Assembly: GCA_944338265.1 (NCBI GenBank)
Contig: CALVLO010000052.1
Span: forward strand, 1 to 9,458
Origin: an uncultured Clostridia bacterium
GTDB lineage: Bacteria; Bacillota; Clostridia; Christensenellales; Borkfalkiaceae
Direction of reading: 5' to 3'
Length of the DNA: 9,458 nucleotides
The translations under genes were made by a program, and so were the position numbers. Numbering within the stretch: the stretch's first letter is position 1; each line of letters starts with the position of its first letter. The notes below the pieces were generated by a model. It made no database searches, was not told the origin of the DNA, and saw only the letters and a list, made by a program, of their open reading frames with translations. This document shows, piece after piece, positions 1 through 5,331 of the stretch.

Positions 1-1583
1 TAGTTGAGCTTATCGAGGTTGAAGTCGTTCCCGACGCCCGCGCCGAGCGCGGAGATGATGGTGCGGATCTCCTCGTTGGCGAGCACCTGATCGAGCCGCT
101 TTTTTTCGACGTTGAGCGGCTTGCCGCGCAGGGGCAGGATGGATTGGAACTGCCTGACGCGCGCCTGTTTTGCGGTGCCGCCCGCCGAGTCGCCTTCGAC
201 GATGAAGAGCTCGTTCTGCTCCGGCTTTCTGCCAGAGCAGGCGGCGAGCTTGCCCACGAGCTGCAGCGAATCGATGCTGTTTTTGGCGCGCGCCGTGTCC
301 TTTGCCTGCCGCGCCGCGATGCGCACGCGCGCCGCGCCCTGCGCCTTTTTGATGATCTCGTCGAACGTCTTTTTATTCTTTGCCTGTGCGGCGAGTTCGC
401 GGAGCCCCTCTACCACGACGCTCTCCACGGGCGAGCGCGCCTCGGGATTGCCGAGCTTCGTCTTGGTCTGCCCTTCGAACTGCACGTTCTTCATTTTGAC
501 GGAGAGCACCGCCGTGATGCCCTCGCGGAAGTCATCGCCGAGGAAGTTGGGATCCTTTTCCTTGATGAGTTTGTTGTCGCGCGCGTAGTCGTTGAGCATG
601 CGCGTGATGCCGCCGCGGAAGCCCATCTCGTGGAAGCCGCCCTCCGGCGTGGGGATGTTGTTGACGAAGGAGAAGAGGTTCTCTGTAAACTCCCCCGTGT
701 GCTGGATGGCGAACTCCACATAGATGCCGTCCCGCTCGCCCTTGTAATAGAGGGGCTGCGCGTACAGCTTCGCCTTGCCCTCGTTGAGGTACGCCGCAAA
801 GTCTGCAATGCCGCCCTCGTAGCGGTAAGTCACGGTATAGGGCTGCGTCGCGCCCATGATATCGAGCTGGCGGATCTCTTCGCCCGCGCCCTCCTGCTCG
901 GCGTGTTCGTTCATCGTGATGCGTTCATCGGTGAGCGTGATGCAGAGCCCCTTGTTGAGGAAGGCGAGCTCGCGCAGGCGGTGCTCGATGGCGGAGAGGG
1001 AAAACTGCACGGAGGAAAATACCCTGTCGTCCGGCATGAACTGCACGAAGGTGCCGTGCTCCTCTTTGCCGCACTTGCCCGTTTTGTGCAGCGCTCCGGT
1101 GGGGATGCCCGATTCTATTTTCTTTTTCTCCTCATCGTAATAGGAGTGGAAGCCCATCTCCCAAACATCGCCATCCTTTTTGACGCGCACGTTCAGCCAT
1201 TTGGAGAGCGCGTTGGTGACGGAGGCGCCCACGCCGTGCAGACCGCCCGAGAAGGAGTAGTTGTGCTCATCGAACTTGCCGCCCGCGTGCAGCTGCGTGA
1301 AGACGACCTGCACGCCCGAAACCTTGGTTTTGGGGTGGATATCGGTGGGAATGCCCCGCCCGTTATCTTCGACGGAGACGCTCCCATCCTTGTGGATGCG
1401 CACGTCGATCTGATCTGCGTAGCCGTTTGCGGCTTCATCGATGGCGTTATCGACGATCTCCCACAAGATGTGGTGCAGACCCTTTGTGCCCGTGGAACCG
1501 ATATACATGCCCGGGCGGAGGCGGACTGCATCCAACCCTTCGAGAATGGTGATATCGTTCGCGTCGTAATGTTGCTGTGCCAT
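1..1583 (-). CDS. gyrB/parE: Type IIA DNA topoisomerase ATPase subunit (GyrB/ParE), 3' end cut by window
   Basis: ATPase subunit of DNA gyrase or topoisomerase IV, which with the A/C subunit passes one DNA duplex through another using ATP. The 527 visible codons start MAQQHYDANDITILEGL. They show the GHKL ATPase motifs: WEIVDN (41-46, catalytic Glu42), DNGRG (73-77) and GGLHGVG (113-119). The transducer QTK loop is at 372-374 and the TOPRIM EGDSAGG at 463-469. The window ends just before the expected MTDADVDG metal-binding motif. The start is fixed by GAGAGG five bases upstream. GyrB or ParE is undecided. WEIVDN, QTKTKLGN and NVEKxRLD look GyrB-like. NELFIVEGDSAGG, EARSPVESVV and GAGVG look ParE-like. 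No dnaN, recF or gyrA is in view, and upstream lies acpP, which is not the usual gyrB setting; a second ParE-like copy is therefore quite possible. It has its own promoter. Confidence 0.93.
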   Translation of the reverse strand, partial: MAQQHYDANDITILEGLDAVRLRPGMYIGSTGTKGLHHILWEIVDNAIDEAANGYADQIDVRIHKDGSVSVEDNGRGIPTDIHPKTKVSGVQVVFTQLHAGGKFDEHNYSFSGGLHGVGASVTNALSKWLNVRVKKDGDVWEMGFHSYYDEEKKKIESGIPTGALHKTGKCGKEEHGTFVQFMPDDRVFSSVQFSLSAIEHRLRELAFLNKGLCITLTDERITMNEHAEQEGAGEEIRQLDIMGATQPYTVTYRYEGGIADFAAYLNEGKAKLYAQPLYYKGERDGIYVEFAIQHTGEFTENLFSFVNNIPTPEGGFHEMGFRGGITRMLNDYARDNKLIKEKDPNFLGDDFREGITAVLSVKMKNVQFEGQTKTKLGNPEARSPVESVVVEGLRELAAQAKNKKTFDEIIKKAQGAARVRIAARQAKDTARAKNSIDSLQLVGKLAACSGRKPEQNELFIVEGDSAGGTAKQARVRQFQSILPLRGKPLNVEKKRLDQVLANEEIRTIISALGAGVGNDFNLDKLN

Positions 1584-1588
1584 AGTGC

Positions 1589-1594
1589 CCTCTC
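1589..1594 (-). promoter_or_regulatory. Ribosome binding site of gyrB/parE
   Basis: GAGAGG on the minus strand lies five bases before the ATG at 1583-1581. It supports this ATG as the start, in agreement with the usual N-terminus of the family. Confidence 0.75.
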
Positions 1595-1626
1595 AACGTA
1601 GAATACAATGCTTGATATACCCAATT

Positions 1627-1655
1627 ATTATACCATATTTTGCGGTTACGGGCAA
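1627..1655 (-). promoter_or_regulatory. Sigma-70/sigma-A type promoter of gyrB/parE
   Basis: On the minus strand the -10 box is a perfect TATAAT (1632-1627), preceded by TG one base upstream (extended -10). The -35 box is TTGCCC (1655-1650, four of six consensus bases) and the spacer is exactly 17 bases. Transcription should start near 1620, giving a leader of about 36 bases. Just upstream, 1663-1678 holds a short interrupted inverted repeat, CCGC-N8-GCGG, of unknown meaning. The spacer shares a 10-base block with the acpP promoter. Confidence 0.85.
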
Positions 1656-1696
1656 GCCTTTTCCGCAATATTTAGCGGTTTTCGCCCAAATCGCGC

Positions 1697-1712
1697 GGGG
1701 TGCAGACACCCC
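1697..1712. other. Short perfect hairpin between acpP terminator and gyrB/parE promoter
   Basis: GGGGTG and CACCCC form a perfect 6-bp stem around a CAGA loop (TCTG on the minus strand). No T-run follows on either strand, so it does not look like an intrinsic terminator. It lies 8 bases beyond the T-run side of the acpP terminator and about 40 bases upstream of the gyrB/parE -35 box. It could be an operator half-site pair, a secondary RNA stem at the acpP transcript end, or chance in GC-rich DNA. Confidence 0.35.
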
Positions 1713-1720
1713 CGCACATA

Positions 1721-1746
1721 GCAAAACCGCCGCCTTGCGGCGACGG
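1721..1746 (-). terminator. Intrinsic terminator of acpP
   Basis: On the minus strand CCGTCGCC (1746-1739) pairs with GGCGGCGG (1734-1727), eight pairs with one G-T wobble, around a GCAA (GNRA-type) tetraloop, followed by TTTTGC. It starts 26 bases after the acpP stop codon. The T-run is short but the stem is very GC-rich, so it is a convincing rho-independent terminator that separates acpP from the topoisomerase gene. Confidence 0.88.
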
Positions 1747-1772
1747 CACTCTTTTGGAAGAAGTTCTTTGCG

Positions 1773-2000
1773 TTATTTTTGCAGTTTTTCCATCATGCTG
1801 ACGATATCCTGCACCGTTTTGACGTTCTCGACCTCGCCCTCCGGAAGGGTGATGCCGTACTCATCTTCGAGCGCCATCATGAGTTCGACGACATCGAGCG
1901 AATCGGCGCCGAGGTCTTTGACGATCTCGGACTGCGGCGTGATCGTATCCGCGGCAATATCGAGCTGTTCTGCGAGCATCTTGCAAACCTTTTCGTACAT
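1773..2000 (-). CDS. acpP: Acyl carrier protein
   Basis: Small acidic carrier of growing fatty acyl chains in type II fatty acid synthesis in the cytosol; it works after holo-ACP synthase attaches 4'-phosphopantetheine to a serine. The 75-residue protein begins MYEKVCKMLA. The signature GADSLD places the modified serine at residue 34, followed by the acidic recognition helix (DVVELMMALEDEYG), as in typical ACPs of 75-80 residues. An in-frame ATG four codons upstream (2012) would add MEAF, but it has AGGA directly against it, too close to act as a ribosome site. The ATG at 2000 has a perfect GGAGG five bases upstream, so I chose that start. The gene stands alone, with its own promoter and terminator and no fab genes nearby. 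Other carrier proteins (for example of a biosynthetic cluster) are less likely, because no synthase is in view. Confidence 0.95.
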   Translation of the reverse strand: MYEKVCKMLAEQLDIAADTITPQSEIVKDLGADSLDVVELMMALEDEYGITLPEGEVENVKTVQDIVSMMEKLQK

Positions 2001-2005
2001 AAATG

Positions 2006-2010
2006 CCTCC
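2006..2010 (-). promoter_or_regulatory. Ribosome binding site that decides the acpP start
   Basis: A perfect GGAGG on the minus strand lies five bases before the ATG at 2000-1998. It overlaps the codons of the alternative upstream ATG (2012), which argues that the longer form is not used. Confidence 0.85.
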
Positions 2011-2058
2011 ATTCCTTTTTCCGCCGTGGCGGATGCGTGTATTGTGATATTTATTCGT

Positions 2059-2087
2059 ATTGTAACCTATTTTGCGGCGTTTGTCAA
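2059..2087 (-). promoter_or_regulatory. Near-consensus sigma-70/sigma-A promoter of acpP
   Basis: On the minus strand there is a perfect TTGACA -35 box (2087-2082), a 17-base spacer and a TACAAT -10 box (2064-2059, five of six). The predicted transcription start near 2052 gives a leader of about 50 bases. Such a strong promoter fits an abundant protein like ACP. No FapR- or FabR-like operator was recognised by eye. Confidence 0.92.
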
Positions 2088-2110
2088 TGCTTTTTTCTGC
2101 AAACAGGCGC

Positions 2111-2133
2111 AAAACGTCACACATTTTTGTGAC
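2111..2133 (-). terminator. Probable intrinsic terminator at the end of the repair operon
   Basis: On the minus strand GTCACA (2133-2128) pairs with TGTGAC (2121-2116) around a six-base loop, then G and TTTT follow. It begins two bases after the TAA of the AlkD-like gene and ends before the acpP -35 box. The stem is only six pairs and the T-run four, so termination may be partial; some read-through into acpP is possible. Confidence 0.6.
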
Positions 2134-2135
2134 AG

Positions 2136-2807
2136 TTACCGCCGCAGGGCGCGGAGCGCCGCTTTGCGCTGCGGGGGGATGCGGAAACTTTCGTATGCCT
2201 TGCGGATGGCGCGGTTGTGCGTTGCCCCGTCGAGCGCGCCCTCTTTGAGGAGCGCCTCCCCCGCCGCGGGGAATTTGACGAGCACTTCGGCGGCGAGCCA
2301 AGCCGCCGCCATGGAGACGTAATACGCCTCCGCACGCACCTTTTTCAGGCAATCGAGCACGAAGGGAAGCCCTTCTTCGTCCACATAAAAGTGCAGCAGC
2401 GTGGTGAGCGCGAAGCGGCGCGCGAAGGTGCGTTCGTCGGAGAGATATTTTTTTATATACGGCACAAACTCCGCTCTGTGCTTTGCGATGCAGGCGGGCG
2501 CGAAGCCATCGCACGTTGCCCAATTATTGATTAGGCTCACGAGCTCTTCGAGCACGCCGAGGAGCGCCTCGAAGGGAAGCTGCGCCGCGACGGCGCACTT
2601 CAAAAAGGTGACCTCGTAATATTCATCGGGAAAGGCGCGCAGGCTCTCCCACTCCCCTTTCCACCGTTTGGCGAGGGCGCGGAGCGCGGGCATGCGGACG
2701 CCGATGACGCGGATGCTTTCATCCTTCAAAAGTCTTTTGTGGAAGGCGCGATAGCCTGCATCCTCCTGCGCGCGCAGGGCGGCGAGCGCCTCTTCATATG
2801 TGATCAT
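2136..2807 (-). CDS. AlkD-like DNA alkylation repair protein (HEAT-like repeat glycosylase family)
   Basis: The 223-residue all-helical protein resembles the DNA alkylation repair (AlkC/AlkD) family, which removes N3- or N7-alkylated purines from DNA without flipping the base. The motif NNWATCDGFA places Trp96 and Asp100 in the W-x3-D spacing of Bacillus AlkD (Trp109/Asp113). Arginines at 130-131 and Trp170 lie where AlkD carries its other DNA-contacting residues; this alignment is by eye. Length fits the family (about 220-240). The ATG at 2807 follows GGAGGA with six bases between, and overlaps the TGA of the preceding glycosylase gene as ATGA, so translation is probably coupled. The same frame stays open far upstream, but that part is only a shadow of the upstream genes. 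Substrate is inferred from the family; some members have roles unrelated to alkylation. Confidence 0.88.
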   Translation of the reverse strand: MITYEEALAALRAQEDAGYRAFHKRLLKDESIRVIGVRMPALRALAKRWKGEWESLRAFPDEYYEVTFLKCAVAAQLPFEALLGVLEELVSLINNWATCDGFAPACIAKHRAEFVPYIKKYLSDERTFARRFALTTLLHFYVDEEGLPFVLDCLKKVRAEAYYVSMAAAWLAAEVLVKFPAAGEALLKEGALDGATHNRAIRKAYESFRIPPQRKAALRALRR

Positions 2808-3298
2808 GTGGTCTCCTCCAACGCCTCTTGAAGCGCCGCGTGCCACGCCGCGGCGGAAAAGCGCGGGTTGGCGGGCGACGTCGACGGAAGGCACAGAACG
2901 CGGACATGGGTGGGCAGAAATTCCTTTGGAAGGTACGCAAACGCCGCCTTGCCGTTGCAGAGGATGGTATGTACCGCCGTGCCGCGGATGAGCCCGACGA
3001 CGTCTGCACGATCCGCCGCGCGGATGGAGGCATCCTCCGAGGCGTGGATGGAGCAGGCGGTCACCGAGTCCCAAAGCGCGAGCTTTCTGCGGCGGAGAAA
3101 CGCCACCTTGCCCGCGATATCGGCGGGGATCGCCTCGCCGAAAAAGCCGCACACCGTGCCCCAGAAGCGGTTGCGCGGGTTGCCGTAGTAAAAGCCCTGT
3201 GCGCGGCTCTTGACCGAGGGAAAGCTCCCCAAAATGAGCACGCGGCTCTCCGGGAAGCAGACGGGCGCGAACCCTTCGCAGCGCGCCGTCGCCATCAT
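2804..3298 (-). CDS. Hypoxanthine/deoxyinosine DNA glycosylase (uracil-DNA glycosylase superfamily, family 6-like)
   Basis: A 164-residue enzyme of the uracil-DNA glycosylase fold, most like family 6 (HDG), which excises hypoxanthine made by adenine deamination and starts base excision repair. Visible features in order: LILGSFPSVKS (21-31, motif 1 region), the Asn- and Tyr-rich YYGNPRNRFW (37-46), ALWDSV (74-79), ILCNGKAAF (112-120) and the motif 2 loop LPSTSPAN (137-144). The Asn residues at 40 and 43 are candidates for the catalytic Asn described for family 6. The gene starts inside the end of the M16 peptidase gene (ATGATG overlapping its TGA); the first ATG is used here because the nearest purine-rich site, AGAGG, lies 10 bases upstream. 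It ends overlapping the AlkD-like start. Family is clear; the preferred base (hypoxanthine, uracil or both) is inferred. Confidence 0.9.
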   Translation of the reverse strand: MMATARCEGFAPVCFPESRVLILGSFPSVKSRAQGFYYGNPRNRFWGTVCGFFGEAIPADIAGKVAFLRRRKLALWDSVTACSIHASEDASIRAADRADVVGLIRGTAVHTILCNGKAAFAYLPKEFLPTHVRVLCLPSTSPANPRFSAAAWHAALQEALEETT

Positions 3299-4533
3299 AG
3301 CGTGATCGCCTCTTTGAGGTTGCCCACCGAGGCGACTGCCGCGCGCGAGAAATCGAAGTTAGAGGCGATCGCCGCGACGATATCTTCGCGGGTGAGGGCG
3401 GAGATCTCCGCCATGCGCTTTTCGAAATCGTACACGGCGTTGTTGTAGAGCATCTCCTTGCCGTAGAGGAGCATCTGGGCGGAGGTGTTCTCCTGCGAGT
3501 AGATGCTGCTCGCTTTGAGCTGCTCGCGCCCGCGCAAAAACTCTGCCTCCGTGACGCCCTCCCGCTGCAGCCCCTCGATGACGGCGCGCACCGCGGAGGC
3601 GGCATCCTTCGCCTTGGCGGGATTGACGCCCGCGTACACCGAAAGCAGACCTGTTTCGAGATAGTGCGTGGAATAGGAATAGACGGAATAGGCGAGCCCG
3701 AGCTCCTCGCGCACCCGCTTGAAGAGGCGGGAGCTCATGCCGCCGCCCAAAATGGCGTTCATGAGCTGCACGGCGGGGCGGGAGACTGCCTCGCGGCAGA
3801 CCGAGGGAAAGGCGACGGCGAAGTGCGCCTGCTCGATGGGCTTGGGGCGGAAGAGATTGCCGCCCTGCCACTTCACATGCTTTTCCCGCTCGCAAAACAA
3901 AGCGCGCGGCATGCTGCCGAAGTACTCCTCTGCAAGGGCGAGCGCCGCCTCGGGCGCGATGCACCCAGCAAAGGAGATGACGATGTTTTCCGGGCAATAG
4001 CGTTCTCTTCTGTATGTTTGCAGATCTTCGCGCGAGAAGCCCTTGACGTTTTTGGCGCTGCCCAAGATGTTCCTGCCGTAGTTCTCCCTGCCGAACGCGG
4101 CGCGGGCGAGCAGATCGAGGCAGAGATCTTCCGGCGAGTCCTCATCCATATTGATCTCTTCGAGGACGACCCCCTTTTCGCGCGACATCTCCTCTTCGGG
4201 AAAGCAGGCGTTCAAAAAGAGATCGGCAAGCAGCGCAAACGCCTCGGCGGCGTGGTCGCTCGTTGCCTTGGAATAGTAGCAGGTGAGATCTTTCCCCGTG
4301 AAGGCGTTGACCTGCGCGCCGAGCGCATCGAACGCATCGGAGATCTCGAACGCCGTGCACGTGGGCGTTCCCTTGAAGAGCATGTGCTCGATGAAGTGCG
4401 AGATGCCGTCTTCGCTGTCGCTTTCGAATGCCGCGCCCGTGCCGACGAGCACGCCCATGGAGACGGAGAGCAGCCCTTCCATGCGCTTGACGATGACGCG
4501 CACGCCGTTTTTGAGTACCTTTGTTTGGATCAT
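3295..4533 (-). CDS. M16 family zinc metallopeptidase (MlpA/YmxG-like)
   Basis: A 412-residue insulinase/processing-peptidase family protein, likely cytosolic since no signal peptide is seen. The inverted zinc motif HFIEH is at 46-50 (ligands His46 and His50, catalytic Glu49). The third ligand is Glu126 in GVVLEEINM, 76 residues after His50 as is usual in M16. The second, inactive half carries the R..Y signature region (RLFKRVREELGLAYSVYSY). The whole matches the single-unit bacterial M16B type of about 410 residues. I start at ATG 4533, with AAAGAGG five bases upstream; a TTG ten codons earlier has no good ribosome site. It follows a YlxY-like deacetylase by 32 bases. The order ylxY then mlpA is the same as in Bacillus subtilis, which supports the assignment. 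Natural substrates of this family are poorly known. Its end overlaps the glycosylase start. Confidence 0.95.
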   Translation of the reverse strand: MIQTKVLKNGVRVIVKRMEGLLSVSMGVLVGTGAAFESDSEDGISHFIEHMLFKGTPTCTAFEISDAFDALGAQVNAFTGKDLTCYYSKATSDHAAEAFALLADLFLNACFPEEEMSREKGVVLEEINMDEDSPEDLCLDLLARAAFGRENYGRNILGSAKNVKGFSREDLQTYRRERYCPENIVISFAGCIAPEAALALAEEYFGSMPRALFCEREKHVKWQGGNLFRPKPIEQAHFAVAFPSVCREAVSRPAVQLMNAILGGGMSSRLFKRVREELGLAYSVYSYSTHYLETGLLSVYAGVNPAKAKDAASAVRAVIEGLQREGVTEAEFLRGREQLKASSIYSQENTSAQMLLYGKEMLYNNAVYDFEKRMAEISALTREDIVAAIASNFDFSRAAVASVGNLKEAITL

Positions 4534-4538
4534 AGTTA

Positions 4539-4545
4539 CCTCTTT
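4539..4545 (-). promoter_or_regulatory. Ribosome binding site that decides the M16 peptidase start
   Basis: AAAGAGG on the minus strand is five bases before the ATG at 4533-4531. It favours this ATG over the in-frame TTG at 4563. Confidence 0.75.
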
Positions 4546-4565
4546 CCTATGTATGTTGTGCAATT

Positions 4566-5270
4566 TTATTGGATATTTTCGCTCACCGTGACGGCGGAGA
4601 GCCCGTGCTGCGCACAGTAGCCGAGAATGCGCGGCAATGCCGCCGCCGTGTGCGCCATGGGGTGCATGAGGATGAGCTCGCCCGCGGCAAGATCTTTGGT
4701 GGCGCGGGTGTAGCAGAGTTCTTCGTCCTTATCCCGCCAATCGATGGTATCGCGGCTCCACATCACCGTTTTCAGCCCGAGGCTCTCGGCGGCGAGCACC
4801 GTTTCATCGTTATACGCGCCCGAAGGGGGCGCAAACAGCCTGATCTCCCGCCCTGCGGCGGCAGAGAGAAAGGCGACGCTTTGTTTGATCTCCCGATAGT
4901 TCCCGTCGTAATCGAGCGCGGCGTGATCGCGGTGGAAATAGCCGTGCGAGGCGACCTCGTGCCCCGCTTCCGCCATGCGCCTGACGAGGGCGGTGTTGTC
5001 ATCTGCCCAGCTGCCGCCCACAAAGAAGGTCGCCTTGGCGCCGTGTTCTTCGAGCACGGAGAGGATGGTCTCTACCTCCGCGCTCCCCCAATAGACGTTG
5101 AACATGAGCGAGACGGCGTTTTCTGCGCTGCCGCGGTAGACGACGCGCTCCTTTACCCCCGAAACGTGGGTGGCGGAGGGCAAAAAGCAGACCGTCCCCA
5201 CGACGATGAGGATGAGTGCGAGCACGCCGTTGCTGATGAGGGCGACGGCGCGGGCTGAGAGTTTTTTCAT
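4566..5270 (-). CDS. YlxY/PdaB-like polysaccharide deacetylase (CE4) with degenerate active site
   Basis: A 234-residue NodB-fold protein with one N-terminal membrane segment (about 10-30, uncleaved anchor or signal), placing the catalytic domain outside the cell or in the forespore envelope space. CE4 motifs: motif 1, normally TFDDG, is LMFNVYWG (55-62), so both the general-base Asp and the metal-binding Asp are replaced (Asn58, Val59). Motif 2 SHGYFH (108-113) keeps both metal histidines. Motif 3 is RLFAPPSGAY (144-153), motif 4 DTIDW (174-178) and motif 5 LMHP (201-204). FAPPSG and MHP resemble YlxY more than PdaB. YlxY relatives also lack the Asp pair as I recall, so this may be a family trait and the protein may bind glycan or act by another mechanism. 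The ATG at 5270 follows AGGGAGGT. The neighbour downstream is the M16 peptidase, as in Bacillus. Confidence 0.88.
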   Translation of the reverse strand: MKKLSARAVALISNGVLALILIVVGTVCFLPSATHVSGVKERVVYRGSAENAVSLMFNVYWGSAEVETILSVLEEHGAKATFFVGGSWADDNTALVRRMAEAGHEVASHGYFHRDHAALDYDGNYREIKQSVAFLSAAAGREIRLFAPPSGAYNDETVLAAESLGLKTVMWSRDTIDWRDKDEELCYTRATKDLAAGELILMHPMAHTAAALPRILGYCAQHGLSAVTVSENIQ

Positions 5271-5331
5271 GGCGCGGGACCTCCCTGAAAGGCATCACTC
5301 CATTGTATGGACGTGCCCGCGCCAATATGCG
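5271..5331. other. Short gap between mutS2 and the deacetylase gene
   Basis: This 61-base gap holds the deacetylase ribosome site (GGAGG, nine bases from the ATG) but no hairpin with a T-run and no convincing promoter. Read-through from mutS2 into the next genes is therefore the simplest view. Confidence 0.6.

Noticed and set aside
144..1601. Long open frame of 485 codons on the plus strand opposite gyrB/parE
   Set aside because: It is the antisense shadow of a well-conserved coding frame in GC-rich DNA. Its translation has no recognisable motif, and no ribosome site is evident.
2116..2133. CRP/FNR-like palindrome GTCACA-N6-TGTGAC
   Set aside because: The half-sites are in the opposite order to the CRP consensus (TGTGA-N6-TCACA). 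The position right after a stop codon with a following T-run fits a terminator better.
2136..3605. A possible 489-residue fusion protein ending in the AlkD-like domain
   Set aside because: The part before 2807 is Arg/Ser/Pro-rich out-of-frame reading of the glycosylase and M16 genes. The AlkD-like start at 2807 has its own GGAGGA and an ATGA overlap, so the extension is only an open shadow.
3664..4620. Plus-strand open frame of 318 codons opposite the M16 peptidase
   Set aside because: Antisense shadow of a clear M16 gene; the composition is that of a reversed coding frame, with no family resemblance.
5302..5307. TACAAT -10-like box before the deacetylase gene
   Set aside because: At a 17-base spacing the -35 position reads GCATAT, which does not resemble TTGACA, and there is no extended -10 TG. 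It is probably chance.
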